DNA of 64,000 nucleotides. Origin: Saprospiraceae bacterium. Lineage in GTDB: Bacteria > Bacteroidota > Bacteroidia > Chitinophagales > Saprospiraceae. Below the pieces are notes generated by a model that had not been told where the DNA came from, made no database searches, and saw only the letters and a list, made by a program, of their open reading frames with translations. The stretch covers positions 1 through 64,000 of the forward strand of contig JAHDCG010000005.1 of NCBI GenBank assembly GCA_020629965.1, read 5' to 3'. Position numbers and translations under genes: made by a program. Below, in pieces: positions 51,757-60,842 of the stretch. Numbering within the stretch: the first letter of the stretch is position 1; each line of letters opens with the position of its first letter.

Positions 51757-51942
51757 TAGGCGTCTGACACTCGACTCAAGCAGAGAATAGAAAAGCCTAT
51801 TTTCACACTTATTTTGTGAGTAAAAAGTGTCTGACGCCGGTCGTTATCAAAACACCGGTGTCAGACGCTTACTTTTGCTTAACTTTTGAATTTGATTCCT
51901 AATACTACGGCTTCTTATTGAGAAAAGCGTCAGACACCTTAG
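51757..51942. mobile_element. ~186-bp TIR element (MITE-like), copy 2
   Basis: Starts TTAGGCGTCTGACAC, ends AGCGTCAGACACCTTA. Inside, GTGTCTGACGCCGGT and ACCGGTGTCAGACGC form a strong hairpin (about 51829-51872). Same in, in, out, out order as the element at 35166. No ORF in 51729-52024. Confidence 0.65.
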
Positions 51943-52024
51943 TGTTTGCGCCTAAAGATTTGAGCGTAAACTACTGACAGTCAAAACATTAAAACAGAGC
52001 ATTTCTTACTCTTGTTCACAGCAA

Positions 52025-54184
52025 TCACCGCAGCAGCGTCACATCGCCCGCCGCCGTTTCGCGCACGGGATTTTCCGCATCAAGTTTGATGTAAGAATAT
52101 TCAACGACGTAGAGGTAAACGCCCTCGTCGGCGGGTTCGCCGTTTACGCTGCCGTCCCACACATTTTGGCGGTCGGTCGAGGTAAAAATTAAGCCGCCCC
52201 AACGGTCGAAGATGTCCATTTTGAAAGTCAAAATATTGCCTTTGGCGAATACTTCCAAGCGGTCGTTGATGCCGTCGAAATCGGGTGAAAAAGCATTCGG
52301 AATGAAAATATCGACCGCGCCTTTGACCGTAATATTTTGGATCAGAGAGTCCGTGCAGCCGGCGGCGGTAGAAACGGTGAGCGTGGTCGGATAAACGCCG
52401 GGTGCGGTAAAAATGTGCGTCGGTGAGGGTTGTTCGCTTGTCGTCGAGTCGCCGAAAGTCCATTGCGTCGTCTCGAAATTTCCGGTCGAGGTGTTGATAA
52501 ATTCTACTACTTCATTTTCGATAATGTTGAACTGCGGCTCGTACACAAAATCGGCGAGCGGTCGCTCCTGCGTTTGAATAAAGGCGGGTTTGGTTTCCGT
52601 CACCGAGCATTTTTCGGAATAAGTCACCGTGAGCGACACATCGAAATCTCCCGCATTTTGGTACAAAAAAGCAGCATTCGCTCCTGTACCGGCAGCGGCA
52701 TTTTCGCCGAAATCCCAAGCGTAATCTACGCCCGTTTCCGAACTCAAATCCGTAAAATTAACGGACAGCGGCGTGCATCCGCCCGTCGTATCGGCGGTAA
52801 AATCCACGGTCGGCGTTTCGATAACTTCGACGGTCAGCACGACGTTGGCATCGCAGTCGAAGTCGGAAATGAAAGCAATCTCTGCCGCACCCGCGCCCGC
52901 GAGTGTCGGGTCGAAAAGCCCCGTTGCTTCGTCGAGAATACCCGCGCCTTCCCACCTGCCGTCGGTCAGTTCCGCATTGAGAATAAACGGCGTTTCGTTC
53001 AGACAAACCAACTCCGGATAGTCGATAAATGCGCCGGGAATAAACTGTACCTCGGCGGTCAAAGTGAAGTCATTCGCGCAGTCTGCGTCGGAAATAAATT
53101 GAATTTCCACCGCGCCCAAACCCGCGACATTCGGGTCGAAAAGTCCCGTCTGCGGGTCGATGATGCCCGGGCCGCTCCACGTACCCGCGCCCGCCGTCGG
53201 GTCGAGCAGGAAGGGCGACGCACCGAGGCAGATATCCTCGGGGTAAGTCAACTGCGCACCCGCGCGGAAGGTAATTTCCACGGTCTCGGTAACGGAACAG
53301 GCGGTGCCGTCTTGGGTTTGGACGGTGTAAGTAGTTTCGGTTTCGGGTGTCACCCACAGCTCGGTGGTCGTGCCGGTCTGCGTTCCGTTGTCCCAAATTA
53401 TCGGAAAATTGGAATCGAAAGTCAGCAGCACACTGTCGCCCGGACAGATTTCCGTATCTTCCGTGACGGTCAGCAGCGGCTCGATCGGCACGATGCTGAT
53501 TTCGTCGAACCACACGTAAAAACCGACCATAAAATCGTCTGTCCAGGTCGTCGGACTCGCGGTGCTGCCGTCGCCCATAAAGCCGACGAAAAGGTGAGAA
53601 ATGTCTTCGGGAGCCACGTAATTGAAAGTAAACTGTCGCCAATCGCTGCCATCGATGACCTCGGGCGCAGCGTAAAAATTTTCCTGCATGACGCTGTAAT
53701 TCGCCAAATTGACGTTGAAAGTCGGCAACTCGGTCGGCGAAAAATACAAACCCCATTGGTCGATGAGCATCGGAAAATCGGGGTTGTCGCGTTTATTTTG
53801 CACGTAAAAAGAAACCTCGTAGCAGTTGCCGGCAAGCATCGGCGCAGTGAGCGCAGTGCCCGCCCACTCGCGGTTGCCGTCCGCGCCGTTTGCTTTATAA
53901 CAACCCAAAACCGCCTGCCCCGCCACGGGCTGACCGCAGGCACTGTCGCCGTTTCCCTGCGGACAGTCGTTGAGTTGCGTCAAATTTACGCCGGTATTAT
54001 TTTCGTGTCGGTGGTCGGGCGAACCCATGACATTGTACCAATGCGTCAGCGGTTCAAGGCTTTGTTCCGTCCCGGTCGGCACGGTGCCGTTCCAATCTTC
54101 AAAACCGCCGTCGGGCAGGAGATTTTGGGCAAATATTGTGTTTGTGAGGAAGAAAAGGAAAAGAAATGATAGATGATTTTTCAT
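52025..54184 (-). CDS. PKD-domain surface protein with T9SS type B C-terminal domain
   Basis: The 719-aa protein has a signal peptide (1-19, ending IFAQ), an N-terminal carbohydrate-binding-like domain (NLLPDGGFEDWNG, about 20-235), Ig-like units with the repeated pattern GAGTWSGPGIIDPQTGLFDP and RWEGAGILDEATGLFDPT, two PKD domains (VDYAWDFGENAAAG, TTQWTFGDSTTSEQ) and a type B CTD (FIPNAFSPDFDGINDRLEVF, FDRWGGLIFTS, terminal VTLLR). Predicted T9SS cargo on the surface. Preceded on its strand by TCTAACG-type repeats. Confidence 0.9.
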   Translation of the reverse strand: MKNHLSFLFLFFLTNTIFAQNLLPDGGFEDWNGTVPTGTEQSLEPLTHWYNVMGSPDHRHENNTGVNLTQLNDCPQGNGDSACGQPVAGQAVLGCYKANGADGNREWAGTALTAPMLAGNCYEVSFYVQNKRDNPDFPMLIDQWGLYFSPTELPTFNVNLANYSVMQENFYAAPEVIDGSDWRQFTFNYVAPEDISHLFVGFMGDGSTASPTTWTDDFMVGFYVWFDEISIVPIEPLLTVTEDTEICPGDSVLLTFDSNFPIIWDNGTQTGTTTELWVTPETETTYTVQTQDGTACSVTETVEITFRAGAQLTYPEDICLGASPFLLDPTAGAGTWSGPGIIDPQTGLFDPNVAGLGAVEIQFISDADCANDFTLTAEVQFIPGAFIDYPELVCLNETPFILNAELTDGRWEGAGILDEATGLFDPTLAGAGAAEIAFISDFDCDANVVLTVEVIETPTVDFTADTTGGCTPLSVNFTDLSSETGVDYAWDFGENAAAGTGANAAFLYQNAGDFDVSLTVTYSEKCSVTETKPAFIQTQERPLADFVYEPQFNIIENEVVEFINTSTGNFETTQWTFGDSTTSEQPSPTHIFTAPGVYPTTLTVSTAAGCTDSLIQNITVKGAVDIFIPNAFSPDFDGINDRLEVFAKGNILTFKMDIFDRWGGLIFTSTDRQNVWDGSVNGEPADEGVYLYVVEYSYIKLDAENPVRETAAGDVTLLR

Positions 54185-54189
54185 GGCAG

Positions 54190-54240
54190 AGAATTTTTAG
54201 ACGTTAGATTTTAGATGTTAGACGTTAGATTTTAGACTTT
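54190..54240 (-). repeat. pre-start heptamer tract before the 719-aa gene
   Basis: Plus strand TTAGACG, TTAGATT, TTAGATG, TTAGACG, TTAGATT, TTAGACT: exact 7-bp steps; the coding strand reads TCTAACG. Confidence 0.8.
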
Positions 54241-54395
54241 AGACAGTCAGAAACCAAGCAGAACGTCGTCTAACGTCTAAAGTCCCCGACTGAAGTACGG
54301 GGCAGGCTACTATCTAAAATCTCATAAAAAAAGATAGCGGAAACGAAGACCGAAAAGGGGATCAATCCTCACGGTCTCCGTTATCCGCAAATCAT

Positions 54396-56495
54396 CTATC
54401 GTCTTATAATTCTTTTCACCGCGTTGCCTTCTTCCGTGAGAAGAGAAATCATGTAGGTGCCGGTTGCATATTTACCGAGGTCGAGCGAAATTTGATTGCC
54501 AAATGCTTGACTATCAATAACTTCCAACAACTTTCCGGTATAGTCGAAAACTCTGATTTCCAAAACCGTCGGCGCATTTTCGCCGCTCGTGAGCAGTACC
54601 GAACCGTCGGTCGGGTTGGGCGAAATCTCGAATTGTGCCGCCAAAAACGACTCATCGACCGAGGAAATCAAGTCTTCGCCGTCGCAGTCTTCGTCGATGC
54701 CGTTGTTGGCGATTTCTACCGCGTCGGGGTTGATTGCCGCGTCGTTGTCGTCGCAGTCTTCGTCGTTGACAAAACCGTCATTGTCGATGTCGTCGTCCGG
54801 AGTCATTTCGTTGCAGTCGTCGTCAATGCCGTTGTAAGGAATTTCCGTTGCGTCGGGGTTAATCGCCGCGTTGTCGTCGTCGCAGTCTTCTGCATTGGCG
54901 AAGCCGTCTTCATCCAAATCATCGTCCAAAGTCGCGGCGTTGCAATCGTTGTCGATGCCGTCGTACACGATTTCCGTCGCATCCGGGTTAATGTCCGCGT
55001 TATTGTCGTCGCAGTCTTCGTCGTTAACAAAACCGTCACCGTCGATATCGTCATCCGGAGTCATTTCGTTGCAGTCGTCGTCGATGCCGTTGTACGGAAT
55101 TTCAGTTGCGTCAGGGTTAATCGCCGCGTTGTCGTCGTCGCAGTCTTCGGTCACGTCGAAGCCGTCGCCGTCCGCATCCAAAACGTTGTTGTAGCGCGCC
55201 ATAGCGAGTTGATTACCGCCGGGTTGCGCGGATTTTCCGAGTACCAAAATTTTGCCGTCGGGCTGCATGGCTACGGCTTCGGCGAAAGAAAACGGATTGA
55301 AAAACTCGGAAGGGAAAGGCGTTTGCACGATGCCCGCTTCGCCCCAAGTCGCATCTAACTCACCGTCGGCGGTAAAACGCGCGGTGGCAAAACGACGCGG
55401 GTCACCAAAAAATCCTGCGCCCGCTTCGCCCGTGATGAGGAGTTTTCCGTCGGGCTGCAACATGGCATCGTAAGAGAAATTCAGCAAATCGGGCATGGCC
55501 TGTACCGAGCCGTTGGTGCCCCAATCGGTATCGACCGCGCCGTCGGCGGTGTAGGCTGCCGCAACGAAATTTAAGCCGCCTTCCGCATTCGAGGTGTGAC
55601 CCGCCACGACGAGGTCGCCGTTCGGACGTTGGAAGATACCGTTGCCGTTGGCGTTACCGTCAAAGGTGGTCAGCACTTCGCCGTCCGTGCCGAAAGTCGT
55701 GTCCAAGCCGCTGCCGTCCGCGAGTACTTTATAAATTGTCATGCGGTCGGTGCCGGCGGGTTTGGAATAGCCGTTGACGAGGAAATTTCCGTCCTGCGCG
55801 ATGATGATGTGGTGCAGTTCGTTGACGGTTTCGTTGTCGTTCCAAATAAAAATTCCGTCCGCACCGAATTCGGTATTTAATGAGCCGTCGGCGTTCAAAC
55901 CGACCATGACATTGCGGCGGTTACTGAACCCGGAAACGTAGCTGAAACCCGCCAAGTAGATTTTTCCGTCGGCATCCACGACCGCATCACGGGCGTAGTC
56001 CTGCCCTTCGGCAATAGAAATTTGCACGATGCCGTCCGTACCGAAATCGGTGTCCAAAACCCCGTCGTTGCTGACTTTGAGGACTGCCATTTGCACATCG
56101 TCGGGGTTTTCGCTGTCGGAAGTCATGGAGCCGATGAAGAGAAAACTGCCGTCTTCCAACTGCAATAAAGAATAAGCCAAATCGGAACCCATGGTATCGA
56201 CATTGACGAAAATGCCTGCATCGCCGAAGGTCGGGTCGAGCGTGCCGTCTTCGTTCAGGCGCAGCAATGCCAAATCGTTGGTGTTGCTGACTTCGTCGAA
56301 GCGGCCGTTCATGGCGACGACAATTTTGCCGTCGGCTTGTACGACTAAGTCGTTGGGTAAGTCCGCGCCGGCTTGGGCGTAGTCGCCGATTAAAATGCCC
56401 GCGTCGGCAAATGTCGGGTCTAAAGTTCCGTCTTGGGCGAATGCGCTGACGGACAGAAAAAGGGTGAAGAGGACTGAGGTAAAAATTTTGTACAT
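54396..56495 (-). CDS. delta-60 propeller protein with MopE-like metal motifs and T9SS type A CTD
   Basis: The start is placed at the ATG at 56495 (MYKIFTSVLFTLFLSVSAFA); the ATG at 56582 would translate a repeat tract. The 699-aa protein has about seven delta-60 repeats (GTLDPTFGDAGIFV, VDADGKIYLAGFS), then four acidic MopE-type units (DADGDGFDVTEDCDDDNAAI, NPDATEIPYNGIDDDC) that look like calcium or copper ligands, and a C-terminal sorting domain (FEISPNPTDGSVLL to VKRIIRR). Likely a surface propeller stabilised by metal. Function unknown. Confidence 0.88.
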   Translation of the reverse strand: MYKIFTSVLFTLFLSVSAFAQDGTLDPTFADAGILIGDYAQAGADLPNDLVVQADGKIVVAMNGRFDEVSNTNDLALLRLNEDGTLDPTFGDAGIFVNVDTMGSDLAYSLLQLEDGSFLFIGSMTSDSENPDDVQMAVLKVSNDGVLDTDFGTDGIVQISIAEGQDYARDAVVDADGKIYLAGFSYVSGFSNRRNVMVGLNADGSLNTEFGADGIFIWNDNETVNELHHIIIAQDGNFLVNGYSKPAGTDRMTIYKVLADGSGLDTTFGTDGEVLTTFDGNANGNGIFQRPNGDLVVAGHTSNAEGGLNFVAAAYTADGAVDTDWGTNGSVQAMPDLLNFSYDAMLQPDGKLLITGEAGAGFFGDPRRFATARFTADGELDATWGEAGIVQTPFPSEFFNPFSFAEAVAMQPDGKILVLGKSAQPGGNQLAMARYNNVLDADGDGFDVTEDCDDDNAAINPDATEIPYNGIDDDCNEMTPDDDIDGDGFVNDEDCDDNNADINPDATEIVYDGIDNDCNAATLDDDLDEDGFANAEDCDDDNAAINPDATEIPYNGIDDDCNEMTPDDDIDNDGFVNDEDCDDNDAAINPDAVEIANNGIDEDCDGEDLISSVDESFLAAQFEISPNPTDGSVLLTSGENAPTVLEIRVFDYTGKLLEVIDSQAFGNQISLDLGKYATGTYMISLLTEEGNAVKRIIRR

Positions 56496-56797
56496 GATAG
56501 ATAATTTAGAATGGCTTTTTAGTTGTCGGTTGCCGGTTGTCGGTTGCCCGGCGGTCACTTGCCGGAAATGGTTATTTTCCAAACTTGTGAACCGTCATTT
56601 GATGTAAAAAAAGCCGGATGATTGTGTTTTCAAAAACAGTTTCTGTGTATATGCAAGACAAAATTAGGTGAGAAATAATTTTTTCGGAAGTACATTTTTT
56701 GTTAATTTTAGACTTTTATTTTGATATTCAAAATTATAAACAACTGAAAATCAAATCTTTACACTAAAATTAGTCTCCACATTTTAGACTTATCATC
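56496..56797. other. divergent spacer with repeat tract
   Basis: GTTGTCG / GTTGCCG heptamers at 56519-56553 precede the minus-strand gene (coding strand CCGACAA / CCGGCAA). The rest is AT-rich and should hold the promoters of both divergent genes; no clear TAnnTTTG was found. Confidence 0.55.
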
Positions 56798-58258
56798 ATG
56801 CAAGACAGTAAAATAATCGCTCATATCAGAATGCTCGACGCGCGGGAATTGAACCGTTTTGATGATTTTGTGCGCTCGCCCTTCTTTCACAAACACGAAC
56901 CGACGCGGCGGCTGTTCGAGTTTATTTATGCAAGAATGCCCTACGAAAAAGCGGCGGCGGATAAGGAAATTTACGAGTATATTTTTCCGAATCATGAGTA
57001 TGAGGAAAGCAAAAAATACCGCATCGCCAATGTGATGTCGTACCTGACGGACTTGCTGCACCGTTTTTTGGCGCAGACGGCATTCGAGGGGACTTTGACG
57101 GAAAAATACTGTACGATAAAGGCGGCGCAGGAGCGGAAAATGTCGGATTTGGTGACAAAAAATTTTAAGAAAATGCGGAAGGAATTAGAGAAAAAATCGG
57201 ACAAAGGGGCGACCGATTACTATCCGTTTTCGTCTGCGACGGAGAAATTTTTTCTGACGGACAATCGGAGGCGCAAGAAGAAAAATACCGAGTTGCTAAT
57301 GGAGTCGATGCGGTATTTGGATTATGCTTATTTGATACGCAAACTGCGATATTTCGCGGAGCTGCTGTCCAATCAAAAAATTCTGAATATCGAGAGCAAT
57401 TTGCCGTTTTTGGAACTCATTTTACAAGCCGTCGCCGCCAACCGAGAACTGTACAAACCCGTCACGCCGATACCGGCTTATTATCACGTCAATATGATGA
57501 TATTGGGTAGAAACGAGACGGAAAATTTTGCCAAACTGCGCCGGCTGCTTGCTGATAATTACGATAAATTGAGCGAAAAGGATTTATCCGAAATTTACAT
57601 CTACTGCATCAATTTTTCGGTGATGCAGTACAACCTCGGCGATACGAATTACCTCGCGCACCTTTTGGAACTGTTCAAAAACGCCATTGCGCAGCAGGTC
57701 GCTTTCGTACACAAAAATCTGCAAAGTACCACTTACCGCAATATCATCAACACCGCCTGTCGTCTGCGGGATTTTGCTTTTGCCCGAGAGTTTTTGACCG
57801 TTCACAAGCAATATTTACCCGCTGCGGAACAGGAAAATGCGTTTAATTTTAACACGGGAAATATCGAATACAGCGAAGGAAATTACGAAAAGGCACTCGA
57901 TTTTTTTCGCGCGGTCGCGTTTACTGATTACAGTTATGCGGTTAATACCAAAAGCATTCAAATCAGGTGCCTTTATGAGTTGGAAGAGTACGAATATTTG
58001 CTTAATTTTTGCGAAAGTTTTCGCCTGTTCATTTTGAGAAACAAGCAAATCGCGACGTACAAAAAGAAGCCGTTGTTTGCCTTTCTTAAATTTTTACAGA
58101 AGCTGCTGAAGCTGAAAACGGAAGCGGGTTTTGTGGGTCGAAAAGCATTTGAGAAAAACGCGGAAACTCTGCTGACGCACCTGACCGACCCGAAACAGAC
58201 TTTGGCAAATAAGGAGTGGTTGGTGGAGAAAACGCGGGAAATTGTCGATGCGGATTGA
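56798..58258 (+). CDS. conserved helical protein of unknown function
   Basis: The 486-aa cytoplasmic protein has no signal or membrane segment. It starts MQDSKIIAHIRMLDARELNR, with FDDFVRSPFFHKHEPTRRLF close behind, a pattern I associate with large uncharacterised Bacteroidota proteins. The rest is rich in helices with TPR-like spacing (for example YSEGNYEKALDFFRAVAFTD, about 353-372). A scaffold or interaction role is possible but not shown. Confidence 0.75.
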   Translation: MQDSKIIAHIRMLDARELNRFDDFVRSPFFHKHEPTRRLFEFIYARMPYEKAAADKEIYEYIFPNHEYEESKKYRIANVMSYLTDLLHRFLAQTAFEGTLTEKYCTIKAAQERKMSDLVTKNFKKMRKELEKKSDKGATDYYPFSSATEKFFLTDNRRRKKKNTELLMESMRYLDYAYLIRKLRYFAELLSNQKILNIESNLPFLELILQAVAANRELYKPVTPIPAYYHVNMMILGRNETENFAKLRRLLADNYDKLSEKDLSEIYIYCINFSVMQYNLGDTNYLAHLLELFKNAIAQQVAFVHKNLQSTTYRNIINTACRLRDFAFAREFLTVHKQYLPAAEQENAFNFNTGNIEYSEGNYEKALDFFRAVAFTDYSYAVNTKSIQIRCLYELEEYEYLLNFCESFRLFILRNKQIATYKKKPLFAFLKFLQKLLKLKTEAGFVGRKAFEKNAETLLTHLTDPKQTLANKEWLVEKTREIVDAD

Positions 58259-58303
58259 CGGTTTGTTTTACAAATTTCGGATATTGCGTTTAATTTTTGG
58301 GTG

Positions 58304-58387
58304 AAGGTACGAAGTATTTCTTTTTTATAAGACTCAGAAAATACTGAAGTTTTTTATGCTGTTCGTGAGAAAAGTACCCCGTACCTT
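58304..58387 (+). repeat. 84-bp palindrome-ended repeat, copy C
   Basis: Left arm AAGGTACGAAGTATTT has drifted; right arm AAAGTACCCCGTACCTT is intact. It ends 31 bp before the ATG at 58419 and contains a false start codon at 58356. Confidence 0.78.
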
Positions 58388-58418
58388 GGCAAAAATATAT
58401 ATTCAAAATAAGCAAAAT

Positions 58419-59762
58419 ATGCCAAACAGACGTAACTTTCTCAAGTCTTCCGCCCTCGCCGGCGCAGCCCTCACCGTGCCCGCCGCAGCAGCCGCTGCTC
58501 CGGATGCGCCCGCCGTATTGAAAAACGCACGCAAATCCAAAATTAACGTCGGTATCATCGGCTCGGGTTTTCGGGGGCAGAGTCACATCGACTTGCTGCT
58601 GCGCCGTGATGATTGTGAAGTGACTGCCGTTGCCGACATCGACGCGCGGATGCTCGACTACACGCGCAAGATTTTTGCAAAAGCCGGCAAACCGCAGCCG
58701 AAATATTACACGGACGGTGAGCAGGATTACCGAAATCTGCTGCAACAACCCGGTCTCGATGCGGTGATGATTGCGACGCCGTGGCGGTTTCACACCGAGC
58801 AGGCGGTCGCGGCCATGCGGGCGGGCATTTACGTCGGCACGGAGGTCTGCGGTGCGTTCAGCATCGACGAGTGTTGGCAGTTAGTGAATACGCAGGAAGA
58901 GACGGGTACGCAGCTTTTTTTCCTTGAGAATGTGTGCTATCGCCGCGACGTGATGGCGATTATGAATATGGTAAAAAAGGGAATGTTCGGCGAGTTGCTG
59001 CACCTGGAAGGCGGCTATCAGCACGACCTGCGGCACGTCAAATTTAACGACGGTAAGGAGGCTTACGGCGGCGGGGTAGAGTTCGGCGAAAAGACATTTC
59101 ACGAAGCAAAGTGGCGCACGCAACACTCGCTGCGCCGCAACGGTGACCTCTACCCTACCCACGGTCTCGGCCCCGTGGCGCAGATGCTCGACATTCATCG
59201 CGGCAACCGTTTCGTTTCGCTGACATCCATGGCGTCGAATGCACGCGGATTGCACGAATATATCGTCAATCATCCGCAGGGCGGCGAAAATCACCCGAAT
59301 GCAAAACTGCGTTGGGCACTCGGCGACAAGGTGACGACGATGATAAAATGCGCTAACGGTGAGTCGGTTGTGCTGCACCACGATACCAATTTGCCGCGCC
59401 CGTATTCACTCGGTTTTCGGGTACAGGGTACGAAAGGCATTTGGATGGATGTGAATAAATCGTTGCTGATAGAAGGCTTGACCGAAGACCACAAATGGAC
59501 GCCGGCGCAGGAATTTTTGGATAAATACGAGCACCCCGCTTGGCAGAAAAACGCCGAAAAAGCAGTCGGTGCCGGTCACGGCGGCATGGATTGGTTTTTG
59601 GTCGATGATTTTGTAGAGTGCGTGAAAGCCGGCAAAAAAGCAACGATAGATGTCTATGACGCGGCGGCTTGGTTGGCGGTGACCCCGCTGTCGGAGGCGT
59701 CGATTGCGCAGGGCAGTGCGGCGGTGGCATTTCCGGATTTTACGCGGGGAAGGTGGATTTAA
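58419..59762 (+). CDS. Tat-exported GH109-like oxidoreductase-fold glycosidase
   Basis: The start is set at 58419 (MPNRRNFLKSSALAGAALTV), a twin-arginine signal; the frame upstream is repeat DNA. The 447-aa protein has a Rossmann motif VGIIGSGFRGQSH (about 44-56) and EVCGAFSIDECW, ENVCYRRDVMAIMNM, GGYQHDLRHV, GDLYPTHGLGPV, SLGFRVQGTKGIW and GHGGMDW. These match the GH109 family, which uses tightly bound NAD+ to remove terminal alpha-N-acetylgalactosamine; other Gfo/Idh/MocA enzymes share the fold. Export already folded with cofactor explains the Tat signal. Confidence 0.88.
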   Translation: MPNRRNFLKSSALAGAALTVPAAAAAAPDAPAVLKNARKSKINVGIIGSGFRGQSHIDLLLRRDDCEVTAVADIDARMLDYTRKIFAKAGKPQPKYYTDGEQDYRNLLQQPGLDAVMIATPWRFHTEQAVAAMRAGIYVGTEVCGAFSIDECWQLVNTQEETGTQLFFLENVCYRRDVMAIMNMVKKGMFGELLHLEGGYQHDLRHVKFNDGKEAYGGGVEFGEKTFHEAKWRTQHSLRRNGDLYPTHGLGPVAQMLDIHRGNRFVSLTSMASNARGLHEYIVNHPQGGENHPNAKLRWALGDKVTTMIKCANGESVVLHHDTNLPRPYSLGFRVQGTKGIWMDVNKSLLIEGLTEDHKWTPAQEFLDKYEHPAWQKNAEKAVGAGHGGMDWFLVDDFVECVKAGKKATIDVYDAAAWLAVTPLSEASIAQGSAAVAFPDFTRGRWI

Positions 59763-59782
59763 ACCCGGCCTTCTGACAATGA

Positions 59783-59832
59783 AAATGCCGCTTTTTCTGC
59801 TCGTTAAGCAGTAAAAGCGGCATTCTTTTTTA
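59783..59832. terminator. terminator after the GH109-like gene
   Basis: AATGCCGCTTTT / AAAAGCGGCATT stem with an inner CTGC / GCAG stem, followed by a T-run; also placed to end the minus-strand gene. Confidence 0.8.
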
Positions 59833-59844
59833 CGATAATTTCAA

Positions 59845-60327
59845 TTAATTTCCCATAAATCCGCCAATCATCATAAAGAAGCCGACCAAAATTGCGCCGT
59901 AAAAAATCGCTCCGATACTGCTGACCGTCAGCCCGATACCGACCATCATAATGACGGCGCCGAGGACGACTTTTCCCCAATTTACGCCGCCGCCCGCAGT
60001 TGCCGATGAATTGTAGCTTTGCGACGACCGTTGGTTTACGTTGGTGCGATAATCAGTCCGGGCACGTGAACCCGCCGTGTCATAGCCGCCGCCGGAGGCA
60101 TTGCCGGTCAATACGGTGCTGCGACGGGGCGCGGTGGAGGCGTTGTCTGCGGCGGGTGTGGTTATTCCTTTTTCTTGCATTACCGCGAGGACGGCTGCCA
60201 TGCGTTGCAAATCTTCATTGATATTCTCTTTCTTGTGATTATCGCGAATGTTTTGTACTTCTTGTTTGAGGCGAGTTGCATCGAGCCGGATGTATGCGGT
60301 TCGGTAATCTTGATGAGTCTCCGGCAT
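59845..60327 (-). CDS. small membrane protein of unknown function
   Basis: The 160-aa protein has a charged helical start (about 15-55), a low-complexity Ser/Thr/Gly/Asn linker (about 58-110) and two closely spaced membrane helices at the C-terminus (VVLGAVIMMVGIGLTVSSIG and FYGAILVGFFMMIGGFMG). No family is recognised. It may be a tail-anchored inner-membrane protein. Confidence 0.65.
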   Translation of the reverse strand: MPETHQDYRTAYIRLDATRLKQEVQNIRDNHKKENINEDLQRMAAVLAVMQEKGITTPAADNASTAPRRSTVLTGNASGGGYDTAGSRARTDYRTNVNQRSSQSYNSSATAGGGVNWGKVVLGAVIMMVGIGLTVSSIGAIFYGAILVGFFMMIGGFMGN

Positions 60328-60842
60328 GCTTTTGCTGTTTTTGAATTTTAGGTTTGTTTATCGGCGTAAAATTAAACAAATATCGGACTTAGCGGCAGCT
60401 TTTTGTTTGCAGAAAAAAGAATACGGTTTTTATCAACTTGAAAGCATAAGCAATTAGGTATGAAATCAAAAACCCTCATTTCGTAACAAATAATCCGAAA
60501 CTGTTCGAGACATTGACACCTCACACAATATTCGGAATGAAATATTTTAAAATCAGACAAATTTTAAATATTCTGTTTAAGTTTTTCAAAAAACTTATGA
60601 ACATAGACTAAAATAAATCTTTTAATCTACGCAAACAAGATTTAAGGCTCATCTTCAGAGTTATAAATCCGATTTTGCCGCATTTTGACTTCCATTGCAA
60701 TATTGTATCCCGTTTCTCAAAATTATTGAGGATACAATAAATACAACTAACACATACATGAATCAATACCTGCCGGTATAAAAGGTTTTGCGCCTTTTTT
60801 ACCCTAAATCTCTGTGTCTCTAACCAAAATAATTTAAACAAA
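60328..60842. other. 515-bp gap with a palindrome, no supported gene
   Basis: Two minus-strand frames (62 and 77 codons) lack coding character. ATTGTATCC (60702-60710) and GGATACAAT (60730-60738) form a perfect 9-bp inverted repeat with an inner CTCAA / TTGAG stem. AAAAGG-TTTTGCG-CCTTTTTT at about 60779-60799 looks like a terminator or a promoter-proximal attenuator before the glycosyltransferase cluster. Confidence 0.45.

Noticed and set aside
52430-54169. 579-codon plus-strand frame antisense to the 719-aa T9SS protein
   Set aside because: Arg/His/Val-rich composition without any motif. It is the mirror of a real gene with signal peptide and sorting domain.
58356-58418. Upstream start of the GH109-like gene
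   Set aside because: Those 21 codons translate the right half of the 84-bp repeat. The twin-arginine signal starts at 58419.
60608-60841. 77-codon minus-strand frame
   Set aside because: It crosses the 9-bp inverted repeat and lacks coding character.
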